DNA of 64,000 nucleotides from Symbiodinium natans (GCA_905221605.1 CAJNDS010000429.1:1-64000), one strand, 5' to 3'; numbered from the stretch's first letter, positions 40,991 through 51,322 are shown. The notes: a model not told the origin generated them from the sequence alone. A program made the numbers and translations.

Positions 40991-41719
40991 ATGGATGTGA
41001 CAGGTCATGCTCCGGTCACGATATCGGACAATCGCGTTGATCGCAGCGCTCCAGGCCTCGAGGTCCCCCCCATCCGAGCTAAACTGCCACTGTTCGACCA
41101 TGTTCTTCAACGAGCGCAGCAAGGAGGTCTTCGAGTACACTGTCGTTCGCTGGGCCGGGGGCTTGCGGCGGGAGCACATGGCGCAGCTGGCCAGGGTCGT
41201 GGCTGGCGTTGCAGCCGAAGCGTGGCGCCCCGTTCACGTCGGCAACGGCTTCGAAGTGGACGAGCCGCGTTCCAGTACTTGAACGAGTACCTCGCGTGGC
41301 CCTCGAAGGTCGGACCGGTGTCGCAGACCTTGGTGATCCGAAAGGTGCCCACAACACCCCTTGTGTTGCAGTGTAGTCTGCGTGCACGGGGAATCACTCT
41401 GGAAGCCTCCTTCACCACGTTGAGCGGATCGAACCCCATGCCCTCGGCACAATTCCTCAGCAGGCCCATCATGCGCGTCCGGGACGTTGCCCGCCAAACG
41501 CGCAAGATGGCGCTTGCTTCGGGCCTCCTCCGGTCCACTCGCCAGCAGTTGCAGATCATCTTGGAGGGCTTCCACGCCTTGCCCGTGGACGATGCGGTGC
41601 TGTGGTCCGAACGAATCAGAACCCGACCCTCCAAGACGAGACTTATCGGAACGACCAACCTATCGAATGTCAACCTACGAGCCCTTTTGAGAGCTGCCTG
41701 CCAACGTAAGACGAGCTAA
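40991..41719 (+). pseudogene. Unknown protein, copy 2, frameshifted
   Basis: Tandem copy 1578 bp downstream of copy 1. A 34-bp deletion just after GACGAGCC (about 41268) removes sequence equivalent to 39690-39723 and shifts the frame. The first part (41007-41282) and the remainder therefore read in different frames. Downstream residues are otherwise intact and diverged mainly by conservative changes. It keeps the GTAAGACG donor-like end (about 41707). Confidence 0.6.
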
Positions 41720-42719
41720 CGCGATGAAAGATGGGTAATCGACCTATGAAGTACAGAGCACCTACTCTGCACCGAATGCCTGTTTTGATGCGCTTCAACA
41801 GTTGCAAGTTTCACCTGCTTGGCTTCCATGCGAGAGATCCAGGTTTCACATACCTCGGCACGCTTCGAAAATATGTATTTTGAGAGCTCCAGGTGTCACC
41901 TCCTTTTTAGACTTCCCGAGAGCTTCAGGGTTTTACCTCCTCTAGGCACCCCGAGAGCTCCAGGGTTTCACCTTCTTCAGGCATCCCGAATGCTCCAGGT
42001 TTCACCTCCTTTAGGCCCCGTGAGAGCTCCAGGTTTTAGGTTTCACCTCCTCTAGGCCTTATGAGAACTCCAGAGCTCCAGGCTTCACCTCCTCTAGGCC
42101 CCCTGAGAACTCCAGGCTTCACCTCCTTTAAGCCACCCGAGAGCTCCAGGCTTCACCTCCTTTAGACCCCCAGGCTTCACCTCCTTTAGGTCCCCCAAAA
42201 CCTCCAGGTTTCACCTCCTTCAGGCTCCCGAGAGCTCCAGGTTTCACCTCTTTTAGGTCCCCCGAAAGCTCCAGGTTTCACCTCCTTTAAGCCCCCCGAG
42301 AGCTCCAGGTTTCACCTGCTTTAGGCCCCCCCAGAGCTCCAGGCTCCACCTCCTTTAGGCCTTGAGAGAGCGACAGGCTTCACTTCCTTTAGACCTCCCG
42401 AGAGCTGCTTCACCTCCTTAGGGCCCTGCGAGAGTTCCAGGTTTCACCTCCTTTAGGCCCCACCAAGAGCTTCCCCCCAAAAAAAAACTCCAGGCTTCGC
42501 CTCTTTTAAGTCCCCCCCAAAAGCTCCCGGCTTCACCTCCTTTAGGCCCCTGCAAAATTTAAGCTTCACCAACTTGAGAGCTCCAGGCTTCACCTCCTTG
42601 AGGCCGCCCAGAGCTCCAGGCTTATAGGCCCCGCAAGAGCTCCAGGCTTCACCTGTTTTGAGCCCCCCGAGAGCTCCAACTTCACCTCCTTTAGCTCGTC
42701 CCAATCCCCTGGCTTTAGT
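41720..42719. repeat. Gene 3' flank and 34-bp satellite
   Basis: Flank to about 41905, then degenerate satellite to TTTAGCTCGTCCC. Confidence 0.88.
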
Positions 42720-42724
42720 ATATC

Positions 42725-42919
42725 ATGAGCATTGAAAGAGCCGTACAAGCGCAGTCGCCAAAAGAATTAACTCTAGATGCATCCGCTGCCTTGAGCTCGA
42801 TTTCAGAAGATAACTCGCCACACGACACACCTCACATATATACTGCATCAAATGTTCAGCGCAACAAGCGGCAACCTGAATCACGTTGTCGCACGGTCAG
42901 CAGTCAATCACATTGTTAA
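42725..42919 (+). CDS. Small exon-like frame, unknown
   Basis: 64 codons from ATG (MSIERAVQAQSPKELTLDAS), acidic/Ser rich (ALSSISEDNSPHDTP). A plausible N-terminus, but with no homology I can name. It lies directly after satellite. Confidence 0.3.
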   Translation: MSIERAVQAQSPKELTLDASAALSSISEDNSPHDTPHIYTASNVQRNKRQPESRCRTVSSQSHC

Positions 42920-43112
42920 ATTGCTCCCGGGCTGCCAAAGCTATTCAAGGAGAAAGGCGTGCAGCCCTCAGCTTCAACATGCAAGAATGTCGCAGAATAT
43001 CTCAAACATATTTTCATTTTGCAGGAGGTCATGAACCAGAACCGCTAACAGCTCAGCCACCAGACCCATGTGTATGTTGAGAACACAATCTGCCAAAGCA
43101 CTGTGAGAGGAA
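42920..43112. other. Unassigned unique stretch
   Basis: Competing short frames only; nothing convincing. Confidence 0.4.
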
Positions 43113-43113
43113 A

Positions 43114-43656
43114 ATGGAATACGCTCATCGACAAGTTCTTGGAGGCATGGGTTTTCGCAGCAAGAACTGGGCTCTCACTGCACATGAATCTCTCAATGCA
43201 AAGGAGACCAAACTTCCCGAGTCCTTCCGCAAGGCAAGAGCTCGTATAAAAGTTTTCACACAGCTCTCATTAAGTCCAGATTCCAATAGCAATTGCCTGC
43301 AGGAACCCTATGTGCGGCTCTTTCATCTTCGCGTGTATGAAAACATGCACGTCTACGAAAAGCTACAAAACGATGCTGTGCTGGAGGCGCATCCACACCT
43401 CGCGTGAAACCGAGACTGCCTCACGACCCAACTTTGCTGGCAGGCATTGAAAGCAGAAGCGAACCAACACTACAGGGACATCATCAGACAGTGCATGATG
43501 ACACTTGTGCCGGCAATCGACAAGGCCACAAAGATTGTCATTTGCATGCTAGTTGCATCCCGCTCTTGCGCATGCATCGTGAACCACAGCGAGGCCGCGG
43601 AGCGCGCGAAGATGATGTATCACCCAGACAAGGAGCACCGCGCGGAAAACCCATGA
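43114..43656 (+). CDS. Exon-like frames, unknown (one in-frame TGA)
   Basis: 43114-43407 starts at ATG (MEYAHRQVLGGMGFRSKNW ... FHLRVYENMHVYEKLQND). After one TGA at 43405 the same frame continues to 43656 (KAEANQHYRDIIRQCMMTLV, SEAAERAKMMYHPDKEHRAE). A 40-nt GT...AG interval lies at the stop (GTGAAACC to CTGGCAG) but removing it does not keep this frame, so the exon join is unresolved. YHPDKEH resembles the HPD motif of J-domains with helical flanks, but the fold cannot be confirmed from this piece. Confidence 0.4.
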
Positions 43657-43753
43657 CGTGGACTCCAAAGCCAACGAACATGAAAGAAAAAGCAACCGCG
43701 TAACTGCATCACTGTCGTTCCAGTTGCGGTTGCTTTCACAATCACTTAGACAC

Positions 43754-43780
43754 GAATTTTGTTCCATCTATATGCAGAGT
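43754..43780 (+). repeat. TTTGTTC-family dispersed motif
   Basis: GAATTTTGTTCCATCTATAT then GCAGAGT. Read with the following bases it gives FHLYAES, close to FHLYEGV of the 51-bp minisatellite. A second member follows 63 bp later within segment B. Confidence 0.6.
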
Positions 43781-44092
43781 CCACAGAATTGAAAACCTCT
43801 TTAGGCCGCTTGAAAGGAATTTGTTTCGCCTATCCTGCAGTATATAAACATTGTCATAAACAGCCTTGTCCTAGTAGCTCCAAAGCAACACAAAGTAGTC
43901 CAACTGCGTGGCCGTCAGCTGGAATGCAACAGTGTAGACTCACACAACACACACAGGCTCGAAGGCAGATTGTGAATCAAAGCCGCCGCCTGCTGTCACA
44001 GCAATTTCGGAGTGTGGCCTGGTTTCTTGGCAGTTCTTCCTTCAAGTCGGCACTAACCATACTTTGATACACATAAAGAAATCAACAAACCT
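43781..44092 (+). repeat. Segment B copy 2
   Basis: Almost identical to 32089-32400. Ends like copy 1 with CAACAAACCTCCTTTAGG, running straight into satellite. Confidence 0.75.
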
Positions 44093-45537
44093 CCTTTAGG
44101 CCCCTCGAGAGCTCCAGGTTTCACCTCCTTTAGGCCCCTCGAGAGCTCCAGGTTTCACTTCCTTTCGGCCCCCCCAAAGCTCCAGGCTTCACCTCCTTCA
44201 GCCCCCCAAGAGCTCCAGGCTTCACCTCCTTCAGCCCCCCAAGAGCTCCAGGCTTCACCTCCTTCAGGTTCTCAAGAGCTCCAGGTTTCACCTTCTCAGG
44301 CCCCCTGAAAGCTCCAGGCTTCAGCCCCAGAGCTCCAGGCTTCACCTCCTTCACCACCTCCTTAAGGCCCCCCCGGAGAGCTCCAGGTTTCACCTCCTTT
44401 AGGTCCAGGCTTCAGCTTTTTTAGTCCCCCCAAGAGCTTCAGCTCCTTTAGGCCCCCCCGAAATTCCTTACCCCCGACAGCTCAAGGTTTCACCTGCTTT
44501 AGCCCGTCTTCAGCTCCTTTGGGCCTCCCGAGAGCTCCAGGCTTCACCTCCTTTAGGCCCGCCCAGAGCTCAGAACTCCAAGCTTCACCCTTTAGGCTCC
44601 CCAGACGTCCAGGCTTCACCTCCTTTAGGCCTTCCCAGAGCTCCAGGTTTCACCTCCTTTAGGCCCCCCGACAGCTTTAGGCCCCCCAGAGCTCCGCTTC
44701 ACCTTGTTTAGGCCCCCTGCAATTCAGCCCCCCAAGATCACCTAGGCCCCCGAAGGCCTTACCTCCTTCAGCCCCACAGGAGCTCCAGGTTTCACCTCCT
44801 TTAGGCGGCCCGAGCTCCAGGTTTCACTTCCTTTCGGCCCCCCCAAAGCTCCAGGCTTCACCTCCTTCAGCCCCCCAAAGAGCTCCAGGCTTCACATCCT
44901 TCAGGTTCTCAAGAGCTCCAGGTTTCACCTCCTTTAGGCCCTCTCCAGGTTTCACCTCCTTTAGGCCACTTGACAGGTCCAGGCTTCACCTCCTTCAGGC
45001 CCCCCGAAAGCTCCAGGCTTCACCTTCTTCAGCCCCCCAAGAGCTCCAGGTTTCACCTCCTTTAGGGCCCCCGAGAGCTCCAGGTTTCACCTCTTTAGCC
45101 CCTAAAGCCCCCCGAGAGCTGCAGGTTTCACCTCCTTTAGGCCCCCCCAGAGCTCCAGGTTTCACTTCCTTTAGGCCCCTCGACAGCTCCAGGTTTCACC
45201 TCCTTTAGGCTTCCGAGAGCTCCAGGTTTCACCTCCTTTAGGCCCCCAACCCCGAGAGCTCCAGGTGTCACCTCCTTTAGCCTCCCGAGAGCTCCAGGCT
45301 TCACCTCCTTTGCACCCCCCGAGAGCTCCAGGTTTCACCTCTTTTAGGCCCCCCCCAAAAGCTCCAGGTGTCACCTCCTTTAGGCCCCCAGAAAGCTCCA
45401 GGCTTCACCTCCTTTAGGCCTCCCGAGACGTCCAGGCTTCACCTCCTTTTAGGCCCCCCAAGAGCTCCAGGTTTCACCTCCGTTAGGCCCCACGAGACCT
45501 CCAGGTTTCACCTGCTTTAGCCCCCCCGAGAGCTCCA
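44093..45537. repeat. 34-bp satellite block
   Basis: Strongly degenerate, with many shortened units and a C/T transition in GGCTTCACC against GGTTTCACC. Confidence 0.9.
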
Positions 45538-46081
45538 AGGAAAGAAACGATCAAGACAAGTTCCAAAAAGCAGGCGCAGAACATGACTCACAGCATGCAG
45601 CATGCAACGCATTCCTGCTGATCAGGCCATAAGAAAGCTGCATTTGCTGCACGCCGAGTTCAGTGGCACGGAACCTTGGCGACTCATCCAGCTTGCCACC
45701 TCCTCAGATTCCGCTTCAAAATAAAATAGATTTGCAAGAGAGCATGACCTAAGCGTCAGGCATTGAAGACAGCCAAATCATCAGAGACCGCGTACAAAGA
45801 ACTACTGCGGGAGAATGAGAGGCGCGTTCCCACGCATGCCTGACTCCACTTCCATTGAATCCTGACCGTGTTGACAGGGAAATTAAGGAAGCTGCGAAGA
45901 AGCTTGGAAAGCGACCGTCCGAAGCTCATCCTATCCTCCAGTTCTACTCAAGGATAACATTTCACTAGCTCTGCAGCCTCAGGCAAAACGTGAGATCTTG
46001 GAATTTAAGACCTGCAGCAGTGTGTGCGCAGGCAAGAGAGAAAAACTTGTAGCGCACATGCACAGACACTGACTTTCTTTA
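45538..46081 (+). repeat. Segment C copy 2
   Basis: Matches 34856-35405. Begins abruptly inside a satellite unit (GAGAGCTCCAAGG), whereas copy 1 begins in unique sequence, so this looks like the derived copy. Confidence 0.75.
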
Positions 46082-46325
46082 GGGCTTCCAGGAGCTTCAG
46101 ACTTCACCTTGTCTATGGCCCCCGAGTGCTCCAGGCTTCACTTGCTGCACCCGCTTTAGGCCCACCGAGAGCTCAACTCTTTAGAACCCCCCGAGAGCTC
46201 CAGGCTTCACCTCCTTCGCCCAAAACACATGAGCTGCTGTTGCTCTTGGCTCGGAAGTAGACTTTTGTCACTTCGTCTACTTGCCATGGCTTCTTGTCAG
46301 CATTGTTGTGTGACCAGCTATGTGA
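46082..46325. other. Satellite remnant and short unique sequence
   Basis: A few degenerate 34-bp units to about 46225; nothing else assigned. Confidence 0.6.
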
Positions 46326-46775
46326 GTGCGACATGCCAAGAACACACCCCATCCTGACAAGGCGACGTGGCCGTGCCTGGTTTTTGCCTGTGAGTTCGAG
46401 TGGAACGCTGGCTGCATGGTCACATTCCGCTTTCTCACCGGCGACGTGCTAGGCGTTTTTCAATGGACAGTCGAAGCCCGAGTGAGCATCGTGCAATGCA
46501 GAGGTGTGTCAGTTCTGCACCTGGTGCATGCTGTCTGCGGTAAGGAACTGGAAACCGTGTCTGCCGGACACCTGATGTGGAAAGCAGAATCCTTTCTCCG
46601 AGAGCATGCTAAAGCACCAGACATCCCTTACCACATCATCCTCCTGTACAAGGGCAACGTCCTGAATCCAGACTGGATGCTTTCAGGTCGGACATGTCAA
46701 GTCTGCCCAGTGCCATGTAAGTTTTTCTGCTCTCCTTCCCGGAAGGACCTGATCTTCTTGAACAGAAGCCGCTAG
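46326..46775 (+). CDS. Exon-like frame, possible ubiquitin-like fold
   Basis: 149 codons opening at GTG; first ATG at about 46416. Two beta-hairpin-like stretches (MVTFRFLTGDVLGVFQWTV and YHIILLYKGNVLNPDWML) flank a mixed helix (LMWKAESFLREHAKAPD). The strand - helix - L..G..L arrangement recalls ubiquitin-like domains, but the middle region is odd and may contain an intron (GTGAGCATCG at about 46481). Function unknown. Confidence 0.4.
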   Translation: MRHAKNTPHPDKATWPCLVFACEFEWNAGCMVTFRFLTGDVLGVFQWTVEARVSIVQCRGVSVLHLVHAVCGKELETVSAGHLMWKAESFLREHAKAPDIPYHIILLYKGNVLNPDWMLSGRTCQVCPVPCKFFCSPSRKDLIFLNRSR

Positions 46776-47050
46776 CAACAGTGAGAGCTCGGAATAAAAT
46801 GCCAATAGCAGACTGGCTGCAGCGCTGCCGTCTCTGTGCGCTGCGCAGCCTCTGACAAGGTCGCAAACATGCACATTTCTGTCTGTTTGTGACGTCTGTG
46901 TGTGTGTGTGTGTGCCTGCGGATGAGAATTCTTCCACATGCAATGCAGCAGCGTCGTCCTTCAACCACTCGATTCGCGACTCCGACCAAGAGGACTGTGA
47001 AGAGGGTTTGACGATTGGGGCTGGGTCGAAAGAAATGAAGATGCGCGTGA
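46776..47050. other. Unique sequence with GT microsatellite
   Basis: A GT run at 46897-46914. No gene assigned. Confidence 0.6.
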
Positions 47051-47818
47051 GGTTTCACCTTCTTTAGAGCCCCCGACAGCTCCGCGCGTCACCTCCTTTA
47101 GGGTCCCCGAAAGCTCCAAGCTTCACCCTCTTCAGAGCGCCCGAGAGCTCCAGGTTTCAAATCCTTTGGTGCTGCCAAAAGCCCCACCCAGGTTTCACTT
47201 TAGGGCCCCCACCTTCCCCCGAGCTCCAGGTTTCACCTCCTTCAGGCCCCCCGAGAGCTCCAGGCTTCACCTCCTTTAGGGTCCCCGAAACCTCCAGGTT
47301 TCACCTTCCTTTAGGCCCCCCGAGAGCTCCAAGTTTCACCTCCTTTAGAGCCCCCGAGAGCTCCAGGTTTCACCTCCTTTAGACCCCCCGAGGGCTCCAG
47401 GGTTCACCTCCTTTATGGTTTTCGAGAGCTCCAGGTTTCATCCTTTAGGCACCCCGAGAACTCCAGGCTTCAGGCCCCGAGAGCTCCAGGTTTCACCTCC
47501 TTTAGGCCTCCTTTAGGCCTTTAGGCCTCCCGAGAGCTTCAGGTTTCACCTCCGGCCTCCTTTACGCCCCCCGAAACCTCCCAGGCTTCACCTCCTTTAG
47601 GCCCCCCCAGAGCTCCAGGTTTCACCTCCTTTCGGCCCCCGAAGAGCTCCAGGAGAACGCAGGCTTCACCACCTTTACACCAAGAGTTCTAGGCTTCACC
47701 TCCTTTAGGCTTAAAGAGCTCCAGGCTTCACCTCGCTGAGGCCCCCCCAAAGAGCCCGAGACTCCAGGCTTCACCACCTTTAGGCCCCTCGAGCTCCAGG
47801 ATTCACTTCCTTTAGACC
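47051..47818. repeat. 34-bp satellite block
   Basis: Degenerate units, including partial triplication GGCCTCCTTTAGGCC near 47507. Confidence 0.9.
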
Positions 47819-48376
47819 CCAGCCCGCGCCCAGCCCAGCCAGCCCAGCCAGCACCCAGCCCAGGCCATGTCTGAGGAATCCAGGCCGCACCTTGTTATTG
47901 TGCCATCCCACCCGTGGTGGCCACGCCTCGAAAAACCCTGCTTTAGCTTGATGGGAAGAAGATTGCCAGATTGCAGAGTCAAACGGTATTTGGAAGTTTC
48001 GCACACTTGAATGGACGAGGACTCGTGAGATCGCAAACCTTTAGTGCTAGAAAAAAGCACCACGGCTCGGACCAAAAGGGTTTCCTCCATCATTATAGTC
48101 GTTTGTGTGCAAACATGTTGACATTCCTTGCGATGTGATTCAAGCGACGTCTCATATGCGAAGCCTTGCAGGAAAGCAGTTCTTGTGCACAGCTCTCTGC
48201 AAATCTTGAAGCTTCATGGCTCGAGCCCTGCACATCAGATCCGCAGAACAGGAACCCATCGAAGGGAATGAGCGGACACTCGGCTTGGAAATCGGCATAT
48301 ATCCACAAGAACTACAAGCACGTACTGCCAAGCCTGTCAACCCGTCATCGCACAGCTAAGGACCTGCAGACGATAA
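47819..48376. other. Unassigned unique stretch
   Basis: Begins with an imperfect CCCAGCCAG repeat (47819-47868). Competing short frames only. Confidence 0.5.
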
Positions 48377-48853
48377 GAGTGCAGCCAACCTTGCATTTGG
48401 AGAAACTACGCACGCGTTGAAAATTCGTCCGAAGTGGCTGCAGAAGATACTCGCAGGCGCCAGCAACTAAAATCTACATCATGGCAGTCACATTCTGCCG
48501 CAGACCCACCGCCACCTGTTGCAGGCGCCAAGAAATTCGAGCTTCGCAAGAAGCCATGCCCGCAATTCCTCGTGAAGCAGCGAATCAGCTTGATGGAGAC
48601 CGGTACCAAAATGATCCGGGGCACGGCCATGATCTCAAAATCCCGCCTTCTTACTCCCGACGAGACAAAGAAGTTTGCCCATGTACTGCAGGCAGGCCAG
48701 ACTCCAGCAAAAGTCCCAAAAACCCCGAACTCGCCAAACGTCATTCCGCAGGAGCTCAACTACAATCCGGACAAAACGTACATCTGGACCCTGCGGGACA
48801 TCTACATCCACCCCACTCCGCACGAGGCACGAAAAAATCATGTGAAGCAGTAA
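48377..48853 (+). CDS. Probable ASCH-domain (PUA-like) protein fragment
   Basis: Frame open from just after TAA at 48374 to TAA at 48853, no N-terminal ATG, so probably an internal or last exon. The C-terminal ~105 residues carry the pattern I associate with ASCH domains: KKFELRKKPCPQFLVKQRIS (the E-x-R and charged beta strand), TGTKMIRGTAMISKSRLL (second strand, G-x-A/V), LTPDE helix start, and TYIWTLRDIYIHPTP (W-x-L-x-D, then P-x-P). The family binds RNA or nucleotides in the PUA superfamily. The part between about 48480 and 48520 is Pro-rich. Assignment is from pattern memory only. Confidence 0.5.
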   Translation, partial: ECSQPCIWRNYARVENSSEVAAEDTRRRQQLKSTSWQSHSAADPPPPVAGAKKFELRKKPCPQFLVKQRISLMETGTKMIRGTAMISKSRLLTPDETKKFAHVLQAGQTPAKVPKTPNSPNVIPQELNYNPDKTYIWTLRDIYIHPTPHEARKNHVKQ

Positions 48854-49331
48854 ACAGCACCGAACTTGAGCAGCAATCCTGCGCTTGTCTGCGAGGTGCC
48901 TTCCTGGGCAGCACAGGGATCAGTGGTATGGCTGCGACGTGAACACTGGCTGCGTCTAGCAGGTTTGCCAACAGTGCAGCAAAAACGCAACAGCCAGCGC
49001 AAACGCAGATGCAGTAAAGTCACAAGCCCATAAAACATGGGGGTCGCAGATTTTGCTGTTTCGAAGAAGGACAAATGAGCCATGAGAAATAGTTCTCTCT
49101 TGCCGCGTTGCAGGATCTCAGACGCACTGGCAATGGTGCAGAAATCCAAGCTTCATCCATTGCAGCGAAAGCCGAAAGTATCCATTTTCGGTTTCAGTGC
49201 GAGCCGGTCAATCATGTCTCATGTACCAAATCTGCTAAACTCATAGCTGAACACGACAAGTCAGAACACACGTAAGCAAAGCAGACGAAAATAATCGAGG
49301 CAACCTCAACCGCAACAGCATTTATAAAGCA
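48854..49331. other. Unassigned unique stretch
   Basis: No strong frame, no repeat. Confidence 0.4.
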
Positions 49332-49772
49332 GTGTTGACAAACATGCGCCGACACTGCCGCCATGGCCAACAATGGCCGGCAAAATGGTACCAAGGATGG
49401 AGATGCCGTGGCAAGAAGAACCACCAGAACAACAGCCCATGGACAAAAATGCAGCGCGAAATTAAGGGATGCTGGCAGGACGAAGAAGAATATCTCAACG
49501 CTGCAGAACTACGACGATTATTGCTCGTCTTGCTTCGTGCCAAAGCACGTCCACGTATGCTGCGGCAACACATATGGTTGGATGCCTGCTGGTATCTTAC
49601 GCGAAAGTCTCGAGCTCAGTCGAAAATCAAGAAACCTCCAGAACACGTAGTATACACTTGCAACTGTCCGCTGCGGAGGTCCGAAACAGCAAGGCTGCGC
49701 AGAGACAAATGCATGTGGGATGCCTGGGACAAGATGCTCGTGAAACTACATGAAGCCCAACGCCGTTTCTGA
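49332..49772 (+). CDS. Exon-like frame, unknown
   Basis: 146 codons opening at GTG, with ATG at 49344. Charged and Trp-rich (MQREIKGCWQDEEEYLNAAE, LRRLLLVLLRAKARPRML). A second plus frame at 49363-49650 starts from a strong CCGCCATGGCC context and has a Cys cluster (YDDYCSSCFVPKHVHVCCGN). I cannot decide between them; both may be exonic. Confidence 0.35.
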   Translation: MLTNMRRHCRHGQQWPAKWYQGWRCRGKKNHQNNSPWTKMQREIKGCWQDEEEYLNAAELRRLLLVLLRAKARPRMLRQHIWLDACWYLTRKSRAQSKIKKPPEHVVYTCNCPLRRSETARLRRDKCMWDAWDKMLVKLHEAQRRF

Positions 49773-50345
49773 TTGTGCTTCAAAGCAAGATGAAGCATGT
49801 GTAGGCTCAGATACAGACGAACAGCCACCGTTTCACCCCGCAGATGTCTAATGGCACACACGATGTGGAAACAAAAGGCAAGCTATCATGACAGTCGAGA
49901 GCCACGCAACTTGAAGGATTCCCAGCTCTGGAAAATAGACGTCTCGTAACTACGACAAACAAATCACACAATCTCTCGCTCAACCGAAGTGTTTCGGCTC
50001 AGGCTAACAGTCAACACCTTGGCGCGTGGAAACAACAACCTTACTAGCCGCTGGCCATGGCAGAAATGACGATCAGCTGAACGACTTCCCCCAGGCCTCT
50101 CGAATGAATTTGCTCGACCTACAAGAAGTCTTGAAAGCTACTGACAGAAAACAATCTCTCAACCTGAGTGTTTCACTTCATTCACTGCCGCGAGAAAGTA
50201 ATACTGCGAGATTTCACGCCAGCTCAACATCCGGCTCCAAGACTGCACCTTTCCATTCGCAGCAATTCTGCTCCACAAATAGAAGGGATAGAGTCCCCCT
50301 GAGCAGGCCAGAAGCATGGCAAAGGCAGTTCGGGAGCAGCAGCAA
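49773..50345. other. Unique lead-in to the 51-bp minisatellite
   Basis: Open in the frame that becomes the FHLYEGV repeat (from GTG at 50026; MNLLDLQEVLKATDRKQS from about 50104). No domain recognised. Confidence 0.45.
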
Positions 50346-51130
50346 CAATACAAAACACGATCACCACCTATATGAAGGGGTCCAGAGCTCACACCTGCCC
50401 AGGACGAGTGTCTTCCACCTTTATGAAGGGATCCGTCCGGAGCTCAGACCTGCACGAAGGAGTGTATGTCACCTATATGAAGGGGTCCGTGGCCCAAACC
50501 TGCCACGGAGCAGTTTGTTCCATTTATATGAAGGGATCCAGAGTACAGACCTGCCCGCGACGAGTACGTTCCACCTATATGAAGGGGTCCAAAGCACCAA
50601 CAGGAGCTTGTTCCACCTTTATGAAGGGGTCCGGAGCTCAGACCTGCCACGAAGGAGTTGGTTCCATCTATATGAAAGGGTCCAAAGCAAATATCCATCC
50701 AGGACAAGACGAGTACGTGACGAGTACGTTCCACGTACATGAAGGGGTCCGGAACTCAGACCTGCTACGAAGGAGTTTGTTCCACCTATATGAAGGAATT
50801 AAAGGAAGACCTGCTTATGTGAAGGGGTCCAGAGTGCAAACCTGCCACGGAAGAGTTTGCTCAACTTTTATGAAGGGGTCCAGAGCTCAGACCTGTCAAG
50901 GACGAGTTTGTTCCACCTATATGAAGGGGTCCGGGCACAGACCTGACCAGGACAAGTTCAACCTTTGTGAAGGCGTCCAGAGCTCAGGGCAAGTCAGTTC
51001 CGCCTGTATCAAGGCGTTCAAAGCAGCAACCTGCCCAGGAGGAATTTGTTCCCCTTTTTATGAAGGGATCTGGAGCTCGACCTGCCACGGAGGAGTTTGT
51101 TCCACCTATATGATGGAGTCCGAGCACAGA
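50346..51130 (+). repeat. 51-bp minisatellite, about 15 units
   Basis: Units of mostly 51 bp: TTTGTTCCACCTATATGAAG then GGGTCCAGAGCTCAGACCTG and CCACGGACGAG, with some shorter (41-46) or longer ones. 51 is 17 codons, so frames are kept. One frame reads MKGSRAQTCHGRVCSTY repeatedly (50372-51322, 316 codons); another reads FHLYEGVQSSDLPRRSL (50026-50742). Both being open makes at least one a by-product. Confidence 0.9.
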
Positions 51131-51322
51131 GCGCCGCAAATCCGTGAGCGGAACAAAAACAACACGCTTTGCGCGTATGCCCTGGCTTCAAGAAAGTCAG
51201 AGCACGCCACAATTCCATGTCTTACTTTTATCAGGACTGTCCGAGAGAGCCAAAACTCAGTTATTTTCCAAGGTCCAAGCAATACTCACGCAAACTCACA
51301 AAGTACATGCGCAGTTACATAG
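50372..51322 (+). CDS. Repeat-encoded frame, 17-residue units
   Basis: 316-codon frame starting at an ATG inside the first minisatellite unit, with units typified by MKGSRAQTCHGRVCSTY and a unique C-terminus after about residue 250. Two Cys per unit would suit a disulfide- or metal-linked repeat protein, but no signal peptide is seen. The parallel frame is equally open, and the unit resembles dispersed non-coding motifs, so translation is unproven. Confidence 0.25.
   Translation: MKGSRAHTCPGRVSSTFMKGSVRSSDLHEGVYVTYMKGSVAQTCHGAVCSIYMKGSRVQTCPRRVRSTYMKGSKAPTGACSTFMKGSGAQTCHEGVGSIYMKGSKANIHPGQDEYVTSTFHVHEGVRNSDLLRRSLFHLYEGIKGRPAYVKGSRVQTCHGRVCSTFMKGSRAQTCQGRVCSTYMKGSGHRPDQDKFNLCEGVQSSGQVSSACIKAFKAATCPGGICSPFYEGIWSSTCHGGVCSTYMMESEHRAPQIRERNKNNTLCAYALASRKSEHATIPCLTFIRTVRESQNSVIFQGPSNTHANSQSTCAVT

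Noticed and set aside
47819..47868. CCCAGCCAG repeat as a telomere-like or minisatellite array
   Set aside because: Only about 50 bp, imperfect, not repeated elsewhere; simple low-complexity patch.
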